Shown here: positions 1 through 8,652 of the stretch, one piece after another
Layout: each line of letters begins with the position of its first letter
How positions within the stretch are numbered: position 1 is the stretch's first letter
DNA from: Alteribacter aurantiacus DSM 18675
Lineage (GTDB): Bacteria; Bacillota; Bacilli; Bacillales; Salisediminibacteriaceae
DNA length: 64,000 nt
Direction of reading: 5' to 3'
Assembly: GCF_000429705.1 (NCBI RefSeq)
Contig: NZ_KE386943.1
Span: 124,001 to 188,000, forward strand
Program-made: the position numbers and the translations under genes
The notes under the pieces: generated by a model
Told to the model about the DNA's origin: nothing
What the model saw: only the letters and a program-made list of their open reading frames with translations
The model's database searches: none

Positions 1-764
1 AGGAACAGGATCAGCACAGGAATAACCATGACCGTCGCACCAGCCATCTGCAAGGCAAAGCTGCTTGAATGTTGACCCTGAAGAAGCGCAAGGCCAACTG
101 ATAGGGTATACAGTGCCTGATCGTTTGCCACGATTAAAGGCCAGAGAAAGCTGTTCCAGGCACCTACAAACGTAAGAATGGCCTGTACGGCAATAATCGG
201 TTTTGATAATGGAATGATAATCTGAAAGAATATCCGGAATTCCTTTGCCCCGTCAATACGGGCAGATTCAATTAATTCGTTCGGGATCGTCGTCATAAAC
301 TGGCGGATCAAAAAGATGTTAAAGGCAGCAATGAGCCCTGGGAGAATAATCCCAGCCATCGTATTGGTAAGACCCATCTGGTTTAAAAGAAGATAAACCG
401 GAATCATGGAAACCTGGGCCGGAATCATCATCGTTGCGAGAACACCGAGAAACACCACTTCTTTTCCTTTAAATTTGAACTTTGCAAACCCGTAGCCCGC
501 CATTGTGTTAAACAGTAAGCCGAACATGGCGAAAAGAACGATGATCATCGTGTTTATAAAGTACGTACCGAAGTTCAGGTTTGTAAAGAGATTGATATAG
601 TGCTCAAAGGTGAACTCCTGCGGCCAAAATGTAGGCGGCATCATGCGTGCTTCTCTTTCAGGCTTAAAGGAACTCAGAATCATCCAAATGAATGGGATTG
701 AAACAAGGAAACCACCAACAACTAAAACGGATGTGACGAACAGCTTTTCAAATCTGTTTTTCAA
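1..764 (-). CDS. Carbohydrate ABC transporter permease, MalG/UgpE type (3' end outside window)
   Basis: Inner-membrane permease of a CUT1-type sugar importer, expected to pair with the MalF-type permease just upstream. The reverse strand reads continuously from a TTG at 764 to the window edge, with a short cytoplasmic N-terminus, hydrophobic helices and the EAA-loop type sequence ELIESARIDGAKEFRIFF that contacts the ATPase. The stop codon lies beyond base 1. The TTG start is chosen because GAGGTGA at 771-777 gives correct spacing, while the nearby GTG frame stops at once. That ribosome site overlaps the stop codon of the upstream gene, so the two permeases are translationally coupled. No ATPase gene is visible; CUT1 systems often share one encoded elsewhere. 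Confidence 0.93.
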   Translation of the reverse strand, partial: MKNRFEKLFVTSVLVVGGFLVSIPFIWMILSSFKPEREARMMPPTFWPQEFTFEHYINLFTNLNFGTYFINTMIIVLFAMFGLLFNTMAGYGFAKFKFKGKEVVFLGVLATMMIPAQVSMIPVYLLLNQMGLTNTMAGIILPGLIAAFNIFLIRQFMTTIPNELIESARIDGAKEFRIFFQIIIPLSKPIIAVQAILTFVGAWNSFLWPLIVANDQALYTLSVGLALLQGQHSSSFALQMAGATVMVIPVLILF

Positions 765-775
765 CAGTGTTCACC

Positions 776-1678
776 TCAATTCTCTTTCGATTTATTAAAC
801 GTAAACTGGATTAACGTAGCCACAATGATGAAGACGAACAAGATTAAGGACGCTGCCGCAGCATAACCGAAGTCGTTATACTGGAAACCACTTTCGTAAA
901 TAAACAGAGCCATCGACATCGTGCCGTCAAGAGGTCCGCCGCCTGTCATAACAAACGGTTCCTCAAAGAACTGAAGCCAGCCGATCAGCGTTGTTACGGT
1001 TACGAAAAAGGTCGCATAGCTTAACGAAGGAATCGTAATGTATCGTAGCTTCTGGAGTTTATTCGCTCCATCCATATCCGCAGCTTCATAATATGACCGC
1101 GGAATCGACTGAAGGGCTGCAAGGTAAATGAGCATGTTAATGCCGATTCCTTTCCATACTGCCAGGATAATCAGCGAGATTTTTGCGATGAACGGGTGTT
1201 CCAGCCACGGCACTTTTCCAAAACCGAGTGTGTTCAAGATATAGTTGAACAGGCCCACGTCCATGTTGTAGAGAAAGCCCCAGACAACCGCAATCGCAAC
1301 GATATTTGTGATGGAAGGCACATAAAAGAGCACCCTGAAAAAGGTAAACAGCTTGTTCGTCATATAATTAAGAAGAAGTGCAACACTGAGAGAGCAGACA
1401 ATGACTAATGGCACACCAATACTGACATACACGAGTGTGTTTACAATCGACCTGTGAAACAGGGAATCCTGGAACAGGGCAATGAAGTTCTCAAAGCCAA
1501 CGAAGCTGATCACGTCCCAGTTTCTAAGACCGATCAGATTCATATCCGTAAAGCTGATGAGTAGGCTTACCAGAATCGGCAGCAGTGAAAAGGCAATCAG
1601 CAACAAGACGGCAGGCCCGATGAACAGCCATGGTGTGAGGGCGTTTTTATGATTCACATTCCTTTCCTCCTCGTACAA
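776..1678 (-). CDS. Carbohydrate ABC transporter permease, MalF/UgpA type
   Basis: Six-helix permease of a CUT1 sugar importer (300 aa, usual size). The first helix follows the N-terminal TPWLFIGPAVLLLIAFSLL, a typical UgpA/LacF opening. The EAA motif is near residues 196-215 (YYEAADMDGANKLQKLRYIT). It lies between the binding-lipoprotein gene and the second permease in one leftward operon. A hairpin at 1693-1727 separates it from the binding-protein gene, as expected if the binding protein is made in excess. Substrate is not evident from the sequence; the neighbouring GH144-like enzyme suggests gluco-oligosaccharides. Confidence 0.95.
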   Translation of the reverse strand: MYEEERNVNHKNALTPWLFIGPAVLLLIAFSLLPILVSLLISFTDMNLIGLRNWDVISFVGFENFIALFQDSLFHRSIVNTLVYVSIGVPLVIVCSLSVALLLNYMTNKLFTFFRVLFYVPSITNIVAIAVVWGFLYNMDVGLFNYILNTLGFGKVPWLEHPFIAKISLIILAVWKGIGINMLIYLAALQSIPRSYYEAADMDGANKLQKLRYITIPSLSYATFFVTVTTLIGWLQFFEEPFVMTGGGPLDGTMSMALFIYESGFQYNDFGYAAAASLILFVFIIVATLIQFTFNKSKEN

Positions 1679-1692
1679 ATATTCGTTGAAAG

Positions 1693-1727
1693 AAGAGAGA
1701 AAGGCTTTTAGAAAACCTTTCTCTCTT
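1693..1727 (-). terminator. Intercistronic stem-loop between binding protein and permeases
   Basis: A perfect 12-bp inverted repeat (1693-1704 with 1716-1727) lies between the binding-protein stop and the permease start. It has no long T-run, so it is more likely a 3' stabilising or partial-termination hairpin than a full terminator. Such hairpins commonly give more binding protein than permease. Confidence 0.6.
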
Positions 1728-1788
1728 AAGCTAGTTGTTGATTTTCGCGCCTTGCACTCCCATCAACAACAATAACCGTTACCGCATG

Positions 1789-3030
1789 TTAGTTTAGTCG
1801 TCTCGCGGCATTCTGCTGGAAATCATCCAGTTCTTCGTCAAGGTCGGCACCGCCGCGGTTGATGCGCTCAAGAGAGGACAAGAGATCCTGGGCTACGTTT
1901 TCCCACTGGTTTAATACCGGAGGAGCTACCGCTTCTTCCAGCTGGTCTCCAAAGACGGCAAGTTTCTCATCTTGCTGAAGCTCTTCATTATCCCACGCAG
2001 ACTGGCGGGCAGGTAGTGCGTTCGTCTCCTTAAACCATTCGATCTGTGTTTCCGGCTGGGACATATACGTAATAAACGCAAGAGATTCTTCCACATGCTC
2101 TGTTTCAGCGAAGACGCTCAAGTGAGATCCACCGATCGCAGAAGCATTACGCTCACTGCCCGGAAGCATGGCAACATCCCAGTCTCCGTCAATATCAGGG
2201 GCACTGTCACGAAGGATGTTGACCATCCATGGTCCGCTTGAGAACATCGGCTTGCTTCCTTCTTCAAACCCTTGTTCAATCGGCACACCTTCCGTTACCT
2301 GAACTAGTTCTTCATTGAAGAATGTATGATAGTACTCCATCGCTTCTCTGAATGCCGGATCACTGAAGTTCTCCTCTGCTTCTTCTTCGTTAAACTCCCA
2401 TCCGTTTTGCCAAGCAAAGATCGGTGGAACAAGCTGGTCATTCTGATCGATATCATAGCCGTACATACCTTCACCGCGGTCGGCAAGAGAACGGGACACT
2501 TCAAGCATGTCCTCCCAATTTTGAGGCGGCTCGCTGAAGCCGTGCTCTTCAAGGATATCGGTACGATAAAACAGGACACGTGTATCTACATACCAAGGCA
2601 CACCGTACACTCCATCATCGTAAACGGTTGTATCAAGGGCCCCTTCAAAGAAATCGTCATTGCTGATCACGTCGTACTCATCTGCGTACTCTGACAGATC
2701 CAGGAATGCGCCCGCGCCTGCAAATTCGGCCACCCACGTGGTTCCAAGCTGTAGAACGTCAGGACCGTTCCCTGAGGCAACTGCCGTCAGCAGAGTCTCG
2801 TGTGCATTCCCCCATGGAATCGCCTGTACGTTAACTTCGACGTTGTCATGTTCATTTTCAAACGCTTCAACGAATGAGCCGAGAGCGTTTCCTTCCTCAC
2901 CCATGGCCCACACGTCAAGCGTGACCGTGTCGCCGTCATTTGCCTCTTCCCCGCTTGTATCGTTGTCATTTCCGCAACCGGCTATTGCAAGAACGCCGGC
3001 AACCATCACTAAACTCTTTTTAAATGTCAT
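1789..3030 (-). CDS. Extracellular sugar-binding lipoprotein of the ABC importer
   Basis: Family 1 solute-binding protein (413 aa) that captures a sugar outside the membrane and delivers it to the two permeases encoded downstream. The N-terminus is a lipoprotein signal with lipobox LAIAGC, followed by an acidic, D/E/G-rich linker. The mature domain carries the usual family features, such as WAMGEEGNALGSFVEAFE near the start and SSGPWMVNIL in the second lobe. AGGAGGAGTC precedes the ATG. A sigma-A promoter with a LacI-type operator in its spacer sits directly upstream, so it is probably repressed in the absence of an inducing sugar. The protein is strongly acidic, consistent with life at high salt or pH. 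Confidence 0.94.
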   Translation of the reverse strand: MTFKKSLVMVAGVLAIAGCGNDNDTSGEEANDGDTVTLDVWAMGEEGNALGSFVEAFENEHDNVEVNVQAIPWGNAHETLLTAVASGNGPDVLQLGTTWVAEFAGAGAFLDLSEYADEYDVISNDDFFEGALDTTVYDDGVYGVPWYVDTRVLFYRTDILEEHGFSEPPQNWEDMLEVSRSLADRGEGMYGYDIDQNDQLVPPIFAWQNGWEFNEEEAEENFSDPAFREAMEYYHTFFNEELVQVTEGVPIEQGFEEGSKPMFSSGPWMVNILRDSAPDIDGDWDVAMLPGSERNASAIGGSHLSVFAETEHVEESLAFITYMSQPETQIEWFKETNALPARQSAWDNEELQQDEKLAVFGDQLEEAVAPPVLNQWENVAQDLLSSLERINRGGADLDEELDDFQQNAARRLN

Positions 3031-3044
3031 CCTGACTCCTCCTC

Positions 3045-3075
3045 ATTTTAGTGAAACGTTTCAATTTTTTGTCAA
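3045..3075 (-). promoter_or_regulatory. Sigma-A promoter with LacI-family operator for the sugar importer operon
   Basis: On the minus strand a perfect TTGACA (3070-3075) and TAAAAT (3045-3050) are 19 nt apart. The palindrome TGAAACGTTTCA (3052-3063) fills the spacer, so a bound repressor would block RNA polymerase. The same 12-mer recurs at 4847-4858 and, with one end base changed, at 4770-4781. No regulator gene is in the window. Confidence 0.7.
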
Positions 3076-3252
3076 AAAAAAGAATGGCTGAAAAGGACCA
3101 ACTATCATTCACTCTCTCATCATATCCTGGGCCTTGACCGTTGTCGGCCATGAGCTCCTCTCAAATCCCGATCCCGGTTCTTTATATCGCTGAAACCCCT
3201 CTTTTAAGGGAAGGACCGGGATAAACGCTCCCGGCCCCAGCCAGCCTACTGA

Positions 3253-4611
3253 CTATTCGTTAATCGAAAATACTTCTCTTTCAAGCAGATGTTCCGGGTT
3301 AGACCCGATTTCGTTCTGGTGAAAATAGTTTTTAATCAAACCGTCATGGAGGTAGTTGGCGATGGAAAGCATGATCATACCTTGGTCGAGGGCAAGATAC
3401 GCTTCTGTCACTTCTCCGGTGTGAACATTAACTGTGTCATAAAAACCGTACGGGCCGTATACGCCCAGAGCACGAAGCTCTTTTACGTTTTCAAACACAT
3501 CCATTGGTGCATATTCAAGTGCTAGGAAAGACGCGTGCGGTGTAACAGTACCGTCTTCCGGATAGCCTTCCATACCGCCCGCAGGTACACCGAACTCTCG
3601 ATAATCACCAGGAACCGATGCCGGAGAGAAGCCCCATACAGGATAGCCTTCTTCTTTCGCATGGTCGATCTGCAGTTCTACATGACGTTTATTATTCAAA
3701 CCAAGACCTTTTGTTCCGAGCTCTTTTTCTTTTACAAGCAATCCAGGCATTAACGCTTCAAACATGCTTCCTCCCCAGCTAGGCACGTACTTGATATCAT
3801 TGTGCTCATAATGACCCTGGAAAAAGGTTACGCCGTCATATTCCACTTCATAGCCTTGTGGAGTCTGACGTTGCCAATCCCACTCCGGAGGAAAAGTACG
3901 GTGCATGTGCCACCAGTGCTCAGAAGGAACGTCGCCTTTCCCGATCGCAAGGTAGCTTGTGATTCTCGGTTCCGTATAAAATGCTCCGTAATGATGATCC
4001 GTCAGGCTGTCCGTTTCCGCATCGTATCCTCCACGGAACAGGTTCTCATCAAAATCGTACAGGGAAGAATAATCCATATTGTCAACAAGTACAAGCGCCT
4101 CTTCCTCAAGCTCTTCGTAGGCTTCCGCTACGACAACCAATGCTGCCGTCAGCCATCCATTATCCACTTGGGAGATAAACTGTCCCCAGTCTGTCATGAG
4201 ACTCGCATCGTCCGTAAAATACCAGTTATAATACAGCCCGTTCCACGTTTCCATGTCCTTGAGACTGTTCATCGTTTTACTGATTCTTTCAACCGCTTCT
4301 TCCTTTTCAATAAAGCCCATTTCTTCAGCTGAAATGACGCTCAGCATATATAGACCGATATTCGTTGGGGAAGTATGCTTTCCTTCTTCGCCTTCATCCA
4401 GACGGACAATATCATAGGTCAAACCCGTTTCTTCATCCGTAAAATCCTCAAAATACTTGAATGTCTTCTTCGCAATCGCTTTCATCTGCTTTTCCAGTGC
4501 AACGTCATGCCCCGGAGGATGTCCTTCATGAGGTGGCTGGGCATGCTGAGTGGATGGTAATAATGCAAAAACCAGAACGGCCGTTAACATGATGCTGAAT
4601 ACCTTTTTCAT
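3253..4611 (-). CDS. Secreted glucan hydrolase, GH144/PF10091 (glucoamylase-like) family
   Basis: Predicted exported hydrolase of 452 aa. A signal peptide occupies about residues 1-25 (MKKVFSIMLTAVLVFALLPS). The rest resembles the (alpha/alpha)6-barrel proteins labelled 'glucoamylase' (PF10091), which include GH144 endo-beta-1,2-glucanases; C-terminal family-like stretches are FSPASVPGDYREFGVPAGG, GTVTPHASFLALEYAP and YLALDQGMIMLSIANYL. I cannot assign the bond cleaved from sequence alone. It shares the operator TGAAACGTTTCA with the adjacent importer, so enzyme and transporter probably form one system: extracellular glucan cleavage, then oligosaccharide uptake. A long inverted repeat (3171-3178 with 3215-3222) lies after the stop, without a T-run. 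Confidence 0.8.
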   Translation of the reverse strand: MKKVFSIMLTAVLVFALLPSTQHAQPPHEGHPPGHDVALEKQMKAIAKKTFKYFEDFTDEETGLTYDIVRLDEGEEGKHTSPTNIGLYMLSVISAEEMGFIEKEEAVERISKTMNSLKDMETWNGLYYNWYFTDDASLMTDWGQFISQVDNGWLTAALVVVAEAYEELEEEALVLVDNMDYSSLYDFDENLFRGGYDAETDSLTDHHYGAFYTEPRITSYLAIGKGDVPSEHWWHMHRTFPPEWDWQRQTPQGYEVEYDGVTFFQGHYEHNDIKYVPSWGGSMFEALMPGLLVKEKELGTKGLGLNNKRHVELQIDHAKEEGYPVWGFSPASVPGDYREFGVPAGGMEGYPEDGTVTPHASFLALEYAPMDVFENVKELRALGVYGPYGFYDTVNVHTGEVTEAYLALDQGMIMLSIANYLHDGLIKNYFHQNEIGSNPEHLLEREVFSINE

Positions 4612-4769
4612 AACCTAAATCGCCCTTTCATTATGGAAGTTTATTTACATGACAAGTGAGAAAGTTACGGATCCTTTCATCACACCGGCAGCTTAAGCGA
4701 TCACCTCCTGCGCATTCACCTGCAAAAGTATGTACTCTTTTACCCGCTTTCATATCCGTATACAAAAAT

Positions 4770-4781
4770 TGAAACGTTTCT
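4770..4781. promoter_or_regulatory. LacI-type operator copy in the leader of the glucan hydrolase gene
   Basis: TGAAACGTTTCT differs from the perfect palindrome by one terminal base. It lies 77 bp downstream of the operator at 4847-4858, between that promoter and the gene, so a bound repressor could act as a roadblock or take part in looping. Confidence 0.6.
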
Positions 4782-4846
4782 CTAAAATTACATGTTACTT
4801 ACGAATGATCTACTATGACTCTTTGATGAAAGATGATGAGATTTAG

Positions 4847-4895
4847 TGAAACGTTTCAATAAATTGATTGTAGTTCATTTTGTAAGCCCTTTCAA
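4847..4895 (-). promoter_or_regulatory. Promoter and LacI-type operator for the glucan hydrolase gene
   Basis: Minus-strand TTGAAA (4890-4895) and TACAAT (4867-4872) are separated by 17 nt. The perfect palindrome TGAAACGTTTCA (4847-4858) begins 8 nt past the -10 box, covering the likely transcription start. Confidence 0.65.
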
Positions 4896-4919
4896 TAGTT
4901 TTTTTAAAATTACATAAAT

Positions 4920-4963
4920 GGGGACGGTTCTTTTGTTTCATAATGAAACAAAGAACCGTCCCC
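4920..4963. repeat. REP-like hairpin (GGGGACGG family), near-perfect palindrome
   Basis: The arms begin GGGGACGGTTCTTT and end AAAGAACCGTCCCC; they differ by one extra T and enclose a TAA loop. The same arm sequence recurs at 7775, 8918 and 42883, and in decayed form at 5816. It may also stop transcription of the leftward gene pair that starts downstream, but it is dispersed like a REP element rather than gene-specific. Confidence 0.75.
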
Positions 4964-4985
4964 AATCGGTCTCCCCACCTGCCCC

Positions 4986-5309
4986 TTATTCTACTTGCGT
5001 TTGTACAGCCTTTTCTTCAATCTGATCAGGTTTTGCTGCATTGATCATAAGAAAGGTGGCTGTGAGGATGTGCATGACCATACCTACAACTGGTATCCAA
5101 GCAATACATGAAGTAATAATACCCAAGATGCTTCCTGTAGATTCCCCTCCATCCTTTTTCGTAAGAATTAACGTGACGATATGCAACGCCAGCATAAATA
5201 CTAAAGGTGTATAAAGTAAACTAATGACAATCATCCCGCCCAAAAACGGTATCCCCAGTACTGCCTCAAGTCCTCCAGTGATCCACTTTAAGATTCTTGA
5301 TACTGACAA
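4986..5309 (-). CDS. Small membrane protein of unknown function
   Basis: A 107-aa protein with three hydrophobic stretches (about residues 18-34, 36-50 and 62-91), an interrupting KKDGGEST loop and a charged C-terminal tail. The start is a TTG at 5309 preceded by GGGGAGG at good spacing. It is transcribed in the same direction as the broken DUF4190-like gene just upstream, and both look like small multi-span membrane proteins of the Bacillus cell envelope. I do not recognise a specific family. Confidence 0.65.
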   Translation of the reverse strand: MSVSRILKWITGGLEAVLGIPFLGGMIVISLLYTPLVFMLALHIVTLILTKKDGGESTGSILGIITSCIAWIPVVGMVMHILTATFLMINAAKPDQIEEKAVQTQVE

Positions 5310-5335
5310 GCTTTCGCCTCCCCTACCTAGTGAAT

Positions 5336-5631
5336 CTAAACTTCAAAAAGGGCTACCCATCCCAAAGCAGCAACCATCAGTATAACTAAAATACCGTATA
5401 GAACTGTGGCAATAATGCTGCAGTCAGTCCCCCAATTGCTAGACCTCTTCCACCTTCAGAAGACACTTTGGTTTCCTTTAGAGCCATTTGCGCAAGGACA
5501 ATCCCAATAATTCCTGTGATCAAACCTACATACGGAATAATCAGGGATAGAATCCCCAGCACAAGAGAGGCCACTGCCTTTCCGTTTACTTTCTCTTTTA
5601 CAGCCCCAACACTCTCCCCTATCACACCCAC
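5336..5631 (-). pseudogene. DUF4190-like membrane protein gene with a frameshift
   Basis: The open frame from GTG at 5631 begins MGVIGESVGAVKEKVNGKA and has two helices typical of DUF4190, including IIGIVLAQMALKETK and GRGLAIGGLT. It then runs into an atypical tail and stops at 5386. In the -1 frame the sequence continues as SIIATVLYGILVILMVAALG to a stop at 5336-5338, exactly the third helix the family needs. One base appears to be missing near 5415-5425, next to a run of five G. This is either a true disruption or an assembly error. The start is preceded by a GAGAGGG ribosome site. Confidence 0.7.
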
Positions 5632-5815
5632 ACCCTCTCAACTTTAGTAGAAAACATTAGAACAGACAGCACACTGCTGCTAATCAGATATTTATGCTCA
5701 AAGCACAAAGAATTGAACACGCTATAACGAAAATATTTTGCATGGACGTTTCTTACATAACAAGAGTGCAACACCATGATGGGCGCTAATTTTTTTGAGT
5801 TTGTCATCAAAAAAA

Positions 5816-5894
5816 GGAAGCCTGGAGATGGCTTCTCCTTGCTTCCTCACCTTTAATAACCCCATAACCCCACTTCAGGAAAGCAATAGAACCG
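5816..5894. repeat. Decayed REP-like element
   Basis: The stretch shares GGAAGC, GGCTTCTCCTTGCTTCCTC and CCCCACTTC-GGAA-GCAA-AGAACCG blocks with the intact copy at 7775-7856, but key arm bases are changed (GGAGATGG for GGGGACGG). It ends just before the stop codon of the 48-aa gene. Confidence 0.55.
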
Positions 5895-5896
5895 CC

Positions 5897-6043
5897 CTAA
5901 ATTTGAAATAAGACCATATAGAGTACGAGAAGACTGACAGAGATCACTGCAGATGTCACTGTCATCTTTCGGTTTTTCTTAACAAAGCCTGTAACTGTCA
6001 TTATGATCGCGATCAGCAAAAGCAAAGTGATGAATATCTTCAT
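5897..6043 (-). CDS. 48-aa membrane protein of unknown function
   Basis: A short gene with a strong ribosome site (GGAGGT, 7 nt before ATG at 6043). The product has two predicted membrane spans, MKIFITLLLLIAIIMTVTGF and a second from about residue 28 to 47, joined by a basic VKKNRK turn that should lie on the cytoplasmic side. No partner is evident; it stands alone between the DUF4190-like pseudogene and yifB. Its small size and two-helix hairpin form resemble many unstudied Bacillus small membrane proteins. I see no family match. Bases 6044-6205 upstream hold nothing else I can identify. Confidence 0.6.
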   Translation of the reverse strand: MKIFITLLLLIAIIMTVTGFVKKNRKMTVTSAVISVSLLVLYMVLFQI

Positions 6044-6205
6044 TTAAGTACCTCCAAACACTTATTTGTCATAAGCTTAACATATTGAAGGGGGTGGCTG
6101 TCAGCAGCCGTTTAGCTTCCCGCAAGCGATGGGAAATAGTCCAAAGTCCAAATCATTTTTTTAACAACGTATAAATCTAGCTACCTTAAAAATTTGAATA
6201 AAAGA

Positions 6206-7741
6206 CTACCGTTTCGACACAGTTTGGGTAGTGACAGGCACCACCCTACCTCCAACTCCCCTTAACCCAAACGCCTCATCAATCATCTCGTCTGAAATCA
6301 CCTCTGTCCCGCTTAAATCCGCAATCGTCCTGGCCAACCGAATCACTTTGATTTGCACCCGGTTACTCAGTCCATGCTTCATACACAGTCGGTGAATTCT
6401 CTCCTGTTGCTCTCTCGTCAACGGCCCATCAGCCACTAACCGATCGTACGTCACATCTCCGTTCAACACACGCTCCCCATACCTTTTATACTGCCTCCCT
6501 CGAGCACCCTCCACTCGTTTTCGAACCGCAGCTGAATCTTCCCGCTCCTCTTTCTCCCCATCTACCAACGACACGCCATTCAACCGAAGTAAGATATCCA
6601 TCCGATCTCGAATCGGACCGCTCACTTTGTTTCGATAGGACGCCACTTGCTTATCTGAACACGTACAGTAATGACGACTAGACCCCAAACAACCACAAGG
6701 GCACGGGTTCATCGCCGCGATCATCGTGAATTTGGCCGGGTACGTGACCGTCGAATGAGCCCGACTGATCGTCACCTTCCCGCTCTCCAACGGTTGCCTG
6801 AGCATGTCCAACGTTTTCTTCGTAAACTCCGCCAGCTCGTCCAAAAAGAGCGTTCCATTATGAGCAAGGGACACTTCACCGGGCTTTGGGTTCGAACCTC
6901 CACCGATAATAGACACAGCCGAAGCCGAATGATGAGGATGTCGATAAGGAGACGCCGCCAACACAGAATAAGAAGCGTCCGCCAACTGGTACAAGCTCAC
7001 CTTCTCAAGCTGCTCTTCTTTTGACAAAGGAGGCAAAATACTCGGATACGTTTCCGCAAGAAGGCTCTTCCCGCATCCCGGCGGCCCATCCATCAGCACA
7101 TTGTGACCTCCCGCCGCACTGATTTCCAGCGCCCGCTTGGCAAACTCATGGCCATACACATGCGAAAAATCCCGCTCATGCACCCACTCCACAGACTCAG
7201 ATTCCTTTTGTGGGAAAAAAGGGAGCGTGTTCCGCCCCGCCAAACACTGGATCGCGTCTTGGACGGATCCAACATAGACCAGCTCCAACCCGTCAATGTC
7301 AATCGGTGGCAAGCCGGGATCAAACGGCAAAAACAATCGCTTCATCCCAATTCGTTTCGCCGCCAAAACGGCACTCAACATGCCTTGAACAGTTACAACC
7401 GATCCATCCAACGACACCGCTCCGATAAACGCCGTACCCACCGGGATCTTCTCTCTTATAAACTTTCCGCTTTTTAACACACCAAGAGCAATCGCCAAGT
7501 CAAACAACGGTCCGTTCTTTCGTTGTTCTGACGGAGACAAGTTCACCACCACTCTTTTATCGGCCAACGGATGCCCCATACTATGTAGGGCTGACGACAC
7601 GCGCTCTCGAGATTCTTTAACAGAAGCATCAGGCAGCCCGACCACAATCATCGACTCCACCCCTTCCATCACCTGCACCTCCTCTTGCACACAATAACCC
7701 TCAAGACCCTTCAAACCAATACTCTTCACCACAGCCGACAC
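6206..7741 (-). CDS. YifB/ComM family Mg-chelatase-like AAA+ ATPase
   Basis: 511-aa cytoplasmic ATPase of the YifB/ComM family; ComM in other bacteria is a hexameric helicase that helps branch migration during natural transformation. An N-terminal Lon-protease-like ChlI domain (about residues 20-145) is followed by the AAA+ domain with Walker A GPPGCGKS, Walker B TLFLDELAEF, a cysteine cluster NPCPCGCLGSSRHYCTCSD typical of the family, and a C-terminal Mg_chelatase_C domain. Length is normal. GTG start at 7741 with AAGGGTG upstream. Monocistronic by its surroundings. Confidence 0.95.
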   Translation of the reverse strand: MSAVVKSIGLKGLEGYCVQEEVQVMEGVESMIVVGLPDASVKESRERVSSALHSMGHPLADKRVVVNLSPSEQRKNGPLFDLAIALGVLKSGKFIREKIPVGTAFIGAVSLDGSVVTVQGMLSAVLAAKRIGMKRLFLPFDPGLPPIDIDGLELVYVGSVQDAIQCLAGRNTLPFFPQKESESVEWVHERDFSHVYGHEFAKRALEISAAGGHNVLMDGPPGCGKSLLAETYPSILPPLSKEEQLEKVSLYQLADASYSVLAASPYRHPHHSASAVSIIGGGSNPKPGEVSLAHNGTLFLDELAEFTKKTLDMLRQPLESGKVTISRAHSTVTYPAKFTMIAAMNPCPCGCLGSSRHYCTCSDKQVASYRNKVSGPIRDRMDILLRLNGVSLVDGEKEEREDSAAVRKRVEGARGRQYKRYGERVLNGDVTYDRLVADGPLTREQQERIHRLCMKHGLSNRVQIKVIRLARTIADLSGTEVISDEMIDEAFGLRGVGGRVVPVTTQTVSKR

Positions 7742-7774
7742 ACCATCACACCCTTTTTTTATTGAAGGACCAAA

Positions 7775-7856
7775 GGAAGCTCGGGGACGGCTTCTCCTTG
7801 CTTCCTCCCCTTGAATAGCCCCACTTCTGGAAGCAAAGAACCGTCCCCGCGCTTCC
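7775..7856. repeat. REP element downstream of the RAYT gene
   Basis: An 82-nt imperfect palindrome. The left arm opens GGAAGCTCGGGGACGGCTTC and the right arm ends CCGTCCCCGCGCTTCC; the outer arms match at about 18 of 20 positions. It starts 25 nt past the stop of the RAYT gene and also lies in the promoter side of yifB. Confidence 0.85.
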
Positions 7857-7881
7857 TGGAATGATAAGAAATATTCTGCTC

Positions 7882-8652
7882 TTATGCCTTAAAAATCAAA
7901 CTAGCAGACACCCCCAAGATTATCGCTGCCTGCCGCTGAGACAACCCCTCAATTTGCTTCACTTTCCTTAGAATCGGGTCTCTCTCCAACTTCGGCAAAC
8001 TCTTTACTTGCGCAATGTTCACACCTGTTCCCAACAGCTCCACAATCACCGCTCGTCCTTCGTCATCGGTTAAACGACACATAGCTGAAGTGAGATCAAG
8101 ACACTGATCGTCATTGGCTCTTTCATTAAAGCCCTTAAACCTCACCAAGTCGTTAGCAAACCGGGATAACACAAAGCTTTGATCTATCAGATCAGGAAAA
8201 GCAGCACTAGGATCCTTGTAATACGCAAGGCAACTGCTCCACTTCCACTCATCCACACGCGTAACCATCCCTGCTTTGACCGGGTTCTGATGAATATACC
8301 TCACCACCGTTAGGAGGTACTGATCTGTTTCCACCTTCTCACTTTTAAAGCGATCCTGAAACAAATGCCCCGTTGTCCTGTATTTAAAATTGTAGACCTT
8401 CACCACACTCACACCGATCCGTTTCATCGTATCGGACACAGGTTCGTTGCCTTCTTTTATTAGAAAATGGACATGATTACTCATCAAACACCAGGCATAG
8501 ATCTTCAAATGGAAGCGACGCTTAACCTTTCGAATGATTTCTAAAAAATTCATACGATCATCGTCATCATGAAAGATTTCTTGGCCACTCGCCCCTCTCC
8601 ACATGATATGGTAGATCCCACTTCGGCTTTTCACCCTCGCAACACGAGGCAC
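7882..8652 (-). mobile_element. REP-associated tyrosine transposase (RAYT, Y1 HUH family)
   Basis: 256-aa single-strand DNA transposase-like protein of the IS200/REP class. The HUH motif is HVH at residues 60-62 (CLMSNHVHFLI) and the catalytic tyrosine is probably Tyr119 in VRYIHQNPVKAG. A C-terminal helix-turn-helix-like segment (GLSQRQAAIILGVSASLI) is usual in firmicute members. GTG start with a GGTGG ribosome site. The gene is bracketed by two REP-like hairpins (7775-7856 and 8918-9000), which is the arrangement expected when a RAYT acts on its own REP sequences. In such systems the host is thought to tolerate or use the enzyme, and there are no terminal inverted repeats of an autonomous transposon. 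Confidence 0.93.

Noticed and set aside
3052..3063. CcpA cre site for TGAAACGTTTCA
   Set aside because: The palindrome is 12 bp with CG one base off the cre spacing (TGNAANCG); it fits a LacI-type operator other than cre.
2326..3091. Open frames opposite the sugar-binding protein gene
   Set aside because: Shadows of a well supported gene; no ribosome sites.
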